From Thermoflexibacter ruber (lineage in GTDB: Bacteria; Bacteroidota; Bacteroidia; Cytophagales; Thermoflexibacteraceae): 64,000 bases of DNA. Position 1 is the first letter of the stretch. Every line of letters starts with the position of its first letter. Location of the stretch: the NCBI RefSeq assembly GCF_900113045.1, contig NZ_FONY01000011.1, forward strand, positions 62,001 through 126,000. Direction: 5' to 3'. Shown here piece after piece: positions 36,294-44,102 of this stretch. The position numbers were made by a program, and so were the translations under genes. The notes beneath the pieces were generated by a model. That model was given only the letters and a program-made list of their open reading frames with translations. It had not been told where the DNA came from and made no database searches.

Positions 36294-37358
36294 ATGAAAA
36301 CATATACGCAGAAATTTTTATTCTCATTTTTCTTGCTTCTTTTATCTTTATGGGCAGTTAGTCCACTTGCGAAGGCGGAAGGCGGGCATGGCGACAGTGA
36401 AAAGTTCAATCCTAAGGACATGATTATGCACCACGTTATGGATAGCTATGAGTGGCATATCTTGGACTATAAAGATGCCAACGGAGAGGAACACCCAGTA
36501 AGTATTCCCCTTCCTGTGATTCTTTTTACTGACGGTAGCTTAGATATTTTCATGTCAAGTGCTTTTCATCATGGGAAAGAGCAGGTAATCAAAGGAACAA
36601 ACGTGTATCGCATGGACGAGCATGGGCATATCAAAGAAGCTAATGGTAAGAAAATCATTGACTTGTCTATTACCAAAAATGTGGCTTCTATGCTAATAAG
36701 TGCCATTATTTTGATTTGGGTGTTTACTTCTGTAGCAAAAGCTTACGTAAAGCAAGCAGGACAAGCCCCCAAAGGTGCGCAAAACTTCTTTGAAATGATT
36801 ATTGTATTTATTCGCGATGAGGTAGTCATTCCTAACATTGGTGAAAAACATTACAAGAAATATCTGCCGTATTTGCTTACTTTATTCTTCTTTATTTGGA
36901 CAAATAATCTACTTGGCTTAGTTCCGGGTGGGGCGAATACCTCTGGCAACATTGCCTTCACTATGACTTTGGCATTAATTACTTTCTTGGTAACAAATAT
37001 TTCAGGCAACAAGGAATATTGGGGGCATATTTTTTGGACTCCCGGTGTACCTAAGTTGCTTATGATTATCTTAGCTCCTATCGAGTTCATAGGTATTTTT
37101 ACTAAGCCTTTTGCCTTGATGATTCGTCTTTTTGCCAATATTACAGGTGGACACATCATCATATTGAGCTTGGTAAGTTTTGCTTTTATTTTCAAAAGTA
37201 TCACTGTAGGTTTTGCGGCTTCTGCGGGTGTGGTAGTGATGATGTTTTTAGAACTATTTGTTGCCGCTTTACAGTCTTATATCTTTACGCTTTTGACTTC
37301 CCTATTCATAGGCATGGCAATCGCAGAGCATGAACACGAACACGCAGAACATCATTAA
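36294..37358 (+). CDS. atpB: F-type ATP synthase subunit a
   Basis: Subunit a forms the proton half-channels beside the c ring. The 354-residue form is long because of an N-terminal extension starting with a signal-like segment (FLFSFFLLLLSLWAVSPLAK) and a His-rich periplasmic part (MIMHHVMDSYEWHIL), as is usual in Bacteroidota. Five or so membrane helices follow from about residue 130. The essential Arg lies in FALMIRLFANITGGHIIIL. A His/Glu-rich tail ends the protein. It is first of five atp genes on this strand; no atpI-like gene precedes it. Confidence 0.95.
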   Translation: MKTYTQKFLFSFFLLLLSLWAVSPLAKAEGGHGDSEKFNPKDMIMHHVMDSYEWHILDYKDANGEEHPVSIPLPVILFTDGSLDIFMSSAFHHGKEQVIKGTNVYRMDEHGHIKEANGKKIIDLSITKNVASMLISAIILIWVFTSVAKAYVKQAGQAPKGAQNFFEMIIVFIRDEVVIPNIGEKHYKKYLPYLLTLFFFIWTNNLLGLVPGGANTSGNIAFTMTLALITFLVTNISGNKEYWGHIFWTPGVPKLLMIILAPIEFIGIFTKPFALMIRLFANITGGHIIILSLVSFAFIFKSITVGFAASAGVVVMMFLELFVAALQSYIFTLLTSLFIGMAIAEHEHEHAEHH

Positions 37359-37410
37359 AATCTGGAATCTGGCATAAAATAATTGTGATTGACATTTCTA
37401 ATTCCAGATT
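37359..37410 (+). other. Hairpin between atpB and atpE
   Basis: AATCTGGAAT directly after the atpB stop pairs perfectly with ATTCCAGATT at 37401-37410. The loop is 32 bases. There is no T tract, so it is more likely an intercistronic RNA structure (stability or translation of atpE) than a terminator. Confidence 0.5.
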
Positions 37411-37452
37411 CCTTATTCTTAATTCATAATTTATTATTAAATTTTTAAAACT

Positions 37453-37704
37453 ATGTTAGCTAATTTATTATTGGAAATCGGTGGTAGCATGAGTACATTG
37501 GGAGCTGGTATCGGTGCTGGCTTGGCGGTGATAGGTGCAGGTGTAGGTATCAGTGGAGTAGGTGGTCGCGCTATGGAAGCAATGGCTCGTCAGCCTGAAA
37601 TCTTCGGCAAATTGCAAACTGCGATGATTATTGCGGCGGCTTTGGTCGAAGGCGCGGCGCTATTTGCTATCGTTGTTTGCTTGCTTATCGCAGGTAACGC
37701 ATAA
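37453..37704 (+). CDS. atpE: F-type ATP synthase subunit c
   Basis: The 83-residue proteolipid has two helices. The first carries the Gly-rich packing motif (GAGIGAGLAVIGAGVGISG), the loop has ARQPE, and the second has the ion-binding Glu in AALVEGAALFAIVV. The residues around that Glu do not show the Gln/Thr-Tyr set of sodium-coupled rings, so proton coupling is likely (inference). Eight to fifteen copies form the ring, so its expression must exceed that of its neighbours; hairpins flank the gene on both sides. Confidence 0.96.
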   Translation: MLANLLLEIGGSMSTLGAGIGAGLAVIGAGVGISGVGGRAMEAMARQPEIFGKLQTAMIIAAALVEGAALFAIVVCLLIAGNA

Positions 37705-37714
37705 TCTCAGCAAT

Positions 37715-37751
37715 ACAGGACATTCAGGCGGCTTGCGTCTGATAGTCCTGT
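37715..37751 (+). terminator. Terminator-like hairpin between atpE and atpF
   Basis: ACAGGAC pairs with GTCCTGT and an inner TCAG pairs with CTGA; TTTGTTTTG follows. It lies 10 bases after atpE, inside the operon, in a 181-base gap. It could act as a partial terminator or an RNA 3' end protecting the atpE message. Confidence 0.55.
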
Positions 37752-37885
37752 TTGTTTTGATTTAATTTTTTAAATAGTTAGATAGTTGAAAGTTTAGATA
37801 GATGTGTTGTATTTTGATTATTAAATATTTAAGCATTTATAATTCATAATAAATAACTCATAACTTATTACTCATCACTAAAAAT

Positions 37886-38380
37886 ATGGATTTAGTAACA
37901 CCGGGCGTAGGGCTAATATTTTGGACAGCATTGACTTTCGTTGTTGTACTCGTCATTCTCCGCAGATTTGCTTGGAAGCCTATCTTAGGAGCGTTAGATG
38001 AAAGAGAAAAAACAATAGCTGATTCTTTGGCAGCGGCAGAAAAAGCAAAGGAAGAAATGGCAGCTTTGAATGCTCAAAATCAAAAACTTCTGCAAGAAGC
38101 CATAGCGGAGAGAGAAAAAATTTTGAGAGAGGCAAAAGCAGTGGCAGACAGATTTGTGAACGAGGCGAAGGAAAAAGCCATAGAAGAAAGCAACCGTATC
38201 ATCGCCTCTGCCCAAGAAGCTATCCGCAATGAAAAGCAAGCAGCAATGACCGAAGTGAGAAACCAAGTCGCAAATCTTTCGCTGACCATTGCTGAGAAAT
38301 TGCTTAAAAACGAATTGAGCAACAAGAATGCTCAAATAGAGTTGGCAAAATCTTTTATGAACGAAATTAAAGCAAACTAA
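37886..38380 (+). CDS. atpF: F-type ATP synthase subunit b
   Basis: The 164-residue protein has one N-terminal membrane helix ([19 protein letters not shown]), the conserved basic turn [19 protein letters not shown], and a long charged Ala/Glu/Lys-rich coiled coil forming the peripheral stalk. The length is standard. It ends 12 bases before atpH. A 181-base AT-rich gap with a terminator-like hairpin precedes it, so its transcript level may be lower than that of atpE. Confidence 0.95.
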   Translation: MDLVTPGVGLIFWTALTFVVVLVILRRFAWKPILGALDEREKTIADSLAAAEKAKEEMAALNAQNQKLLQEAIAEREKILREAKAVADRFVNEAKEKAIEESNRIIASAQEAIRNEKQAAMTEVRNQVANLSLTIAEKLLKNELSNKNAQIELAKSFMNEIKAN

Positions 38381-38392
38381 AATAGGCAAACA

Positions 38393-38950
38393 ATGTCAGA
38401 AATTAGAGTAGCTTCAAGATATGCAAAATCTTTGCTTGAATTGGCAGAAGAAAAAGGTGCATTGGAAGTAGTGCATAACGATATGCAACTTTTTTCTAAT
38501 ACTTGTGATAATTCAAGGGAATTGAAATTGATGTTGCGAAATCCAATTATCAATCATGACGTAAAATTAAAAGCATTACGCCGTCTTTTTTCAGATAAAT
38601 TTCACACGATTACGCTTTCATTCTTTGAGATTTTGACTAAAAAACAAAGAGAAAATCTCTTAGATGTAATCGCCAAAGAGTTTCATAAGCAGTACAATGC
38701 TTTGATGAAAATAGAAAATGCTTTGGTAACTACACCCTTTGAACTCACAGAAGATTTGCGGGCGAGTTTCAGAAAAGCAGTAGAGGAAATCTCAGGCAAG
38801 CAAGTAGAGTTGAAAGAAAAAATAAATCCTGAGTTGATTGGTGGCTTTGTTTTGCAAATCAATGATAAGCAAATAGATACTTCTATTAGCAGTCGCTTAA
38901 AAGAACTAAGGGTGAAGTTTTCTGAAAATCCATATATCAAGGAGTTTTAA
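38393..38950 (+). CDS. atpH: F-type ATP synthase subunit delta
   Basis: This 185-residue subunit links F1 to the stalk. It starts with VASRYAKSLLELAEEKGALE, the usual N-terminal helical bundle, and ends with INPELIGGFVLQINDKQIDT and SSRLKELRVKF, the conserved C-terminal signature. It is normal in length and lies between atpF (12 bases) and atpA (130 bases of AT-rich sequence). Confidence 0.95.
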   Translation: MSEIRVASRYAKSLLELAEEKGALEVVHNDMQLFSNTCDNSRELKLMLRNPIINHDVKLKALRRLFSDKFHTITLSFFEILTKKQRENLLDVIAKEFHKQYNALMKIENALVTTPFELTEDLRASFRKAVEEISGKQVELKEKINPELIGGFVLQINDKQIDTSISSRLKELRVKFSENPYIKEF

Positions 38951-39080
38951 TATTAAATTGCTAATTTATAATTACTAATTAATAAACTTTAATTGGTATT
39001 ATAAATTAGGGTTGTTTTTCATCGTTTAGATTTACAATTCATAATTAATTAGTCATTAGTAATTAAAATATATAAATAAC

Positions 39081-40664
39081 ATGGTGCAAATTAGACCTGA
39101 TGAGGTTTCTGCAATATTAAGAGAGCAGTTATCTAACTTTAAGACAGAGGCAGAGTTAGAAGAAGTCGGTACGGTGTTGCAAGTCGGCGATGGGGTGGCT
39201 CGTATTTATGGGCTTACCAAAGTGCAAGCTGGTGAGTTAATAGAGTTTGCCAACGGTTTGAGAGGTTTGGTACTCAACTTGGAAGAGGACAATGTAGGTG
39301 CGGTAATTTTTGGGGACTCCAGTGGTATCAAAGAAGGTGATACTGTCAAGAGAACACGAACTATTGCCTCTATCAAGGTGGGCGAAGGTATGTTAGGACG
39401 GGTAGTAGATACTTTGGGAAACCCTATTGATGGCAAAGGACCTATTCAAGGCGAATTGTTTGATATGCCTTTGGAGAGGAAAGCACCAGGTGTTATTTAT
39501 CGCCAGCCCGTCAATGAGCCTTTGCAAACAGGAATCAAAGCCATAGATGCCATGATTCCTATTGGTAGAGGGCAGCGAGAACTTATCATTGGCGACCGCC
39601 AAACAGGAAAGACGGCAGTAGCGATTGATACGATTATCAACCAAAAAGAGTTTTACGAAGCTGGGAAACCTGTTTACTGCATTTATGTAGCGATTGGGCA
39701 AAAGGCTTCTACAATTGCGGGTATCGTCAATGCTTTAGAAAGAGCAGGTGCCATGCCTTATACCGTTATAGTAGCGGCTTCTGCGGCAGACCCTGCACCT
39801 ATGCAGTTCTACGCTCCTTTTACAGGTGCGGCGATAGGCGAATATTTTAGAGATACAGGAAGACCTGCCTTAGCCATTTATGATGACCTTTCTAAACAAG
39901 CTGTAGCTTACAGAGAGGTTTCTCTCTTGTTAAGAAGACCTCCTGGACGTGAGGCGTATCCTGGGGACGTATTTTACCTGCACTCACGATTGTTGGAGCG
40001 TGCTGCTAAAATCAATAACTTTGATGAAGTTGCCCAGCAAATGAATGACTTACCACCTTCTTTGAAAGGTAAAGTAAAAGGTGGTGGGTCTTTGACTGCC
40101 TTGCCAATTATCGAAACGCAAGCAGGGGACGTTTCTGCTTATATCCCTACTAACGTAATTTCTATTACTGACGGTCAGATATTCTTAGAGTCTAACCTTT
40201 TTAACTCTGGTATTCGTCCTGCGATTAACGTGGGTATCTCTGTATCAAGGGTAGGTGGCTCGGCTCAAATAAAGTCAATGAAAAAAGTAGCTGGTACGCT
40301 CAAACTTGACCAAGCCCAATTCCGTGAATTAGAGGCTTTTGCAAAGTTTGGCTCTGATTTAGATGCTGCTACTAAATTGACTATTGACAGGGGAAGAAAA
40401 AACCAAGAAATCTTGAAGCAAGGTCAATATTCACCTGTCCCTGTGGAAAAACAAGTAGCTATTATTTATGCCTCGACAAGTGGTTTGCTAGATACTGTTC
40501 CTGTAAATAGAGTAAAAGACTTTGAAAATGAGTTTTCTGTGAGATTAGATGATGCTTCTTACAGCGAAGTACTTGCAAAGTTAAAGAAAGGAGTGTTAGA
40601 CGATAGTGTAACAAGCCCTCTGAGGTCTTTGGCGTTAGAATTGGCTAAGAACTATGCCAAATAA
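39081..40664 (+). CDS. atpA: F-type ATP synthase subunit alpha
   Basis: The 527-residue alpha subunit has the Walker A loop GDRQTGKT, the family signature region around [14 protein letters not shown], and the ordinary N-terminal barrel. It holds the non-catalytic nucleotide sites and shapes the catalytic sites shared with beta. The gene for gamma (atpG), which usually follows atpA, is missing: after 86 bases, which contain a terminator, comes metX on the opposite strand. Genes for gamma, beta and epsilon must therefore lie elsewhere. Confidence 0.97.
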   Translation: MVQIRPDEVSAILREQLSNFKTEAELEEVGTVLQVGDGVARIYGLTKVQAGELIEFANGLRGLVLNLEEDNVGAVIFGDSSGIKEGDTVKRTRTIASIKVGEGMLGRVVDTLGNPIDGKGPIQGELFDMPLERKAPGVIYRQPVNEPLQTGIKAIDAMIPIGRGQRELIIGDRQTGKTAVAIDTIINQKEFYEAGKPVYCIYVAIGQKASTIAGIVNALERAGAMPYTVIVAASAADPAPMQFYAPFTGAAIGEYFRDTGRPALAIYDDLSKQAVAYREVSLLLRRPPGREAYPGDVFYLHSRLLERAAKINNFDEVAQQMNDLPPSLKGKVKGGGSLTALPIIETQAGDVSAYIPTNVISITDGQIFLESNLFNSGIRPAINVGISVSRVGGSAQIKSMKKVAGTLKLDQAQFRELEAFAKFGSDLDAATKLTIDRGRKNQEILKQGQYSPVPVEKQVAIIYASTSGLLDTVPVNRVKDFENEFSVRLDDASYSEVLAKLKKGVLDDSVTSPLRSLALELAKNYAK

Positions 40665-40712
40665 GGTTACATAGCTCATAAATCGCAAACCCAAAAATGG
40701 TTTGAAAATGAG

Positions 40713-40745
40713 AACCCTAAGAGTTTTAAAAAATTCTTAGGGTTT
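40713..40745. terminator. Bidirectional terminator between atpA and metX
   Basis: AACCCTAAGA (40713-40722) and TCTTAGGGTT (40735-40744) form a perfect 10-bp stem. T residues follow on the plus strand and A/T-rich sequence on the other side. It lies between converging genes and ends just before the metX stop codon at 40751. Confidence 0.75.
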
Positions 40746-40750
40746 ATTTG

Positions 40751-41821
40751 TTATAATGATTCATTCAAGAATTCTTTCAAAACTTCTGAAATTTTTTCTG
40801 TTTCTACTAAAAATCCGTCATGCCCATAAGGTGAATCTATCTCCACATATTGAGCATCAGGAATATGCTTTGCCAAAAACTGCTGCTCGAAAGGCGGGAA
40901 CAGAATATCAGAAGTAATGCCTATTACTAAGGTCTTTGCTTGGATTTGATGAAGGGCTTTTTCTTTGCTTTCTCTTCCTCTTCCCACATTGTGAGAGTCC
41001 ATTGCCTTGCTTAATATCAAGTAAGACAGTACGTTAAATCTTCTTACTAACTTTAAGCCCTGATAGCGTTGGTAGCTTGAAGCCTTGAAGTCATCAATTT
41101 TTTCGTTAGTTTCTTCACTTTGGCGGCTTTCATAAGTTTGATAGTTGCGATAAGAAAGCAAAGCGATTGACCTTGCAGCACTTAGCCCTGCCTGCCCTGC
41201 GTCGTGCCTGCGCTCACTCCAAGTCGAGTCTGCATAAATTGCCAAACGTTGCGATTCATTAAAAGCAATTCCCCATGGTGAATGTTGGGCATTAGTAGCC
41301 AATAAAACTAATTTTTTAAACAAATGAGGTTGCAAAATTGCCCATTCCATGGCTTGCTGACCACCCATAGAGCCACCAATGCAAAGTGCTATTTCTTCAA
41401 TGCCCAAATGCTGACGCAATAAGTCGTGTGCTTTTACCATGTCTCTAATCGTAACTTGAGGGAAATCAATAAAGTAAGTTTCATTAGTTATGATATTGTG
41501 TGTAGTAGGGCTGGAAGTGCCGTAGCAAGAACCCAAGATGTTGGCACACACAATAAAATATTCTTCAGGATTGATTAAAAAGCCTTCACCTACCAGTCCT
41601 TTCCACCAATCTGCTACATCAGCATTGGCAGTGAGGGCGTGGCATACCCAGACTACATTGCTTTTCTCGGCATTGAGTTTGCCGTAAGTATGATAAGCAA
41701 TTTGTAATTCGGGTAACACTGCTCCACTTTCTAATTCAAAAGGTCTTCTATAGTGGAAAAACTGCGTTTTCACTGAGGTTGCATGGCTTATTTGGTTAAA
41801 GGAAAAGGTCGGGTTTTGCAT
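40751..41821 (-). CDS. metX: Homoserine O-acetyltransferase MetX
   Basis: MetX acetylates homoserine with acetyl-CoA in methionine synthesis. The 356-residue alpha/beta hydrolase has the nucleophile S151 in ALCIGGSMGGQQAMEWA, the oxyanion region VCHALTANADVADWW, and the catalytic Asp and His in GITSDILFPP and SPYGHDGFLVE. It works with MetY, encoded 152 bases upstream on the same strand. A structured element between the two genes may set its level relative to metY. An acyl preference of acetyl versus succinyl cannot be read with certainty; the pairing with MetY supports acetyl. Confidence 0.95.
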   Translation of the reverse strand: MQNPTFSFNQISHATSVKTQFFHYRRPFELESGAVLPELQIAYHTYGKLNAEKSNVVWVCHALTANADVADWWKGLVGEGFLINPEEYFIVCANILGSCYGTSSPTTHNIITNETYFIDFPQVTIRDMVKAHDLLRQHLGIEEIALCIGGSMGGQQAMEWAILQPHLFKKLVLLATNAQHSPWGIAFNESQRLAIYADSTWSERRHDAGQAGLSAARSIALLSYRNYQTYESRQSEETNEKIDDFKASSYQRYQGLKLVRRFNVLSYLILSKAMDSHNVGRGRESKEKALHQIQAKTLVIGITSDILFPPFEQQFLAKHIPDAQYVEIDSPYGHDGFLVETEKISEVLKEFLNESL

Positions 41822-41900
41822 TATCTTAATTTAGTTATAAGTGATAAGTTATGAATGATGAGTTAGTTTTATAAATTTAGTTTTTTATGTGATAACGCAT

Positions 41901-41945
41901 AAAAAATTGATTTATCAATGCTTCATGTGTTATCACATGAAGCAT
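41901..41945 (-). terminator. Intercistronic hairpin and T tract between metY and metX
   Basis: On the minus strand, ATGCTTCATGTG and CACATGAAGCAT form a perfect 12-bp stem with a 4-base loop, followed after an overlapping ATTGATAAATCAAT palindrome by six T residues. It could be a (partial) terminator after metY. GTGATAAC at 41889-41896 is complementary to part of the stem (41929-41936), so a competing fold exists. Confidence 0.6.
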
Positions 41946-41973
41946 GTAATCTGCGAAACAAACTCATAACTAT

Positions 41974-43296
<1,323 letters not shown>

Positions 43297-43331
43297 TTAT
43301 GAGTTATGAATGGAATTACTAATTTTTAATT

Positions 43332-43378
43332 ACTAATTACTTTGATGTTTACAAGAAATCAACTCTTTAGTAATTAGT
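43332..43378 (-). other. Hairpin between Cys-rich leader frame and metY
   Basis: ACTAATTACT (43332-43341) and AGTAATTAGT (43369-43378) form a perfect 10-bp stem, with a possible inner TTGAT/ATCAA stem. It lies 60 to 106 bases upstream of the metY start and about 30 bases after the leader stop codon. The same AT-rich words recur in other gaps here, so function is uncertain. Confidence 0.4.
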
Positions 43379-43404
43379 CATTATGAATTGGTAATTAAAC
43401 GGGA

Positions 43405-43530
43405 TTAACAGCAACAACAACACATCATACAGGATTGTATGTGCGCTTGTGTAGAAAGAAAGATAAGAGAAAAGAGTCTTTGTGAGAAAGACAAGTCAGG
43501 ATTAGAAGATGTAGAAAGCGAATTTTTCAT
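43405..43530 (-). CDS. 41-codon leader peptide ending in a Cys/Met cluster (candidate sulfur attenuator)
   Basis: On the minus strand an ATG at 43530 opens a frame of 41 codons that ends at TAA (43405-43407). The product begins MKNSLSTSSNPDL, has a hydrophobic middle (RLFSLIFLSTQAH), and ends IQSCMMCCCCC. Six of the last eight residues are Cys and two are Met. The start lies 13 bases after the SAM aptamer's closing helix and the stop 132 bases before metY. A run of codons for the very amino acids the operon serves is the mark of leader peptides that sense charged tRNA; polycysteine leader frames are known from mycobacteria. No SD sequence precedes the ATG, as usual in this phylum. Whether it is translated is not shown. 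Confidence 0.6.
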   Translation of the reverse strand: MKNSLSTSSNPDLSFSQRLFSLIFLSTQAHIQSCMMCCCCC

Positions 43531-43542
43531 GTTTTGTAATTA

Positions 43543-43650
43543 ATTTATATTTCCCTAAACTTAAATTTGGGTTAGGATGTAGCACCTTGCGTTTTGGCGT
43601 AGGTTGCTAAGGGTTCAGTGAGCCTAATCTCTCCCCCTTTCTTTATAAAT
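43543..43650 (-). promoter_or_regulatory. SAM-I (S box) riboswitch of metY-metX
   Basis: Read on the minus strand, the region has the SAM-I core in order: GGGGGAGAGATTAGGCTCAC, TGAACCCTTAGCAACC, then AAGGTGCTACATCC. ATTTAT (43645-43650) and ATAAAT (43543-43548) can close P1. SAM-I aptamers bind S-adenosylmethionine and switch methionine genes off. I see no terminator stem with a T tract directly after the aptamer; the leader reading frame begins there instead, so the expression platform may act through translation or through that frame. Confidence 0.88.
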
Positions 43651-43697
43651 CAACTACCTTTGGTGGAGTTGATAGAAAAGTGTTTTTCTTTACAACG

Positions 43698-43728
43698 CAA
43701 ATAAATAAGATAAGTTTTAGAATTGCAA
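43698..43728 (-). promoter_or_regulatory. Candidate promoter of the metY-metX leader
   Basis: On the minus strand TTG (43726-43728) precedes TTTATTTG (43698-43705) by 20 bases, close to the -33/-7 pattern although the -7 box departs from TAnnTTTG at one base. Transcription would start near 43690, about 40 bases before the riboswitch. Confidence 0.4.
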
Positions 43729-43803
43729 GATTTTTTGGTAAATTTTGAGTAATACGAAAAATTATTGTGGGACATCATAAAATTTAACTTCGTTTTGATA
43801 TAC

Positions 43804-43829
43804 TATCTTTGAAAAAGCTGTTATCTTTG
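43804..43829 (+). promoter_or_regulatory. Two -7 boxes upstream of carB
   Basis: TATCTTTG occurs twice, at 43804-43811 and 43822-43829, each an exact TAnnTTTG match. Transcription from the second would start near 43836, giving carB a leader of about 265 bases that contains a terminator-like hairpin. Confidence 0.5.
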
Positions 43830-43961
43830 CAAGATTTTTTAAGGAATATGCCTTCGTCTTTTGATGAAAGGAAATAAAAATAATACTTTTCACATCAAAG
43901 CAAATGTGTCAAAAGTGAAGATACCTACAATTACCGATTTTAATAAAACGAATAAATACAA

Positions 43962-44004
43962 GGCTTTACCGAACTTGATAAAAGTTTAGTAAAGCCAATT
44001 TTTT
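43962..44004 (+). terminator. Terminator-like hairpin in the carB leader
   Basis: GGCTTTAC pairs with GTAAAGCC, the inner AACTT with AAGTT, and six T residues follow within two bases. It sits 130 bases after the -7 boxes and 98 bases before the carB start, on the coding strand. It is either an attenuator or the end of a small transcript. Confidence 0.7.
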
Positions 44005-44102
44005 GAAATTTGAAATAGTTAAAAAATTAAACAGTTAAAATTATTTATAGATACTTAATCATTAACTATTCAACTATCAAACTATTCAACAATTTAATAA
44101 AA

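Noticed and set aside
43864-43989. 41-codon frame in the carB leader as a gene
   Set aside because: Its 3' end lies inside the terminator stem, its composition is plain Lys/Asn/Thr as expected for AT-rich DNA, and it has no sensing codon run. Kept only as part of the leader finding.
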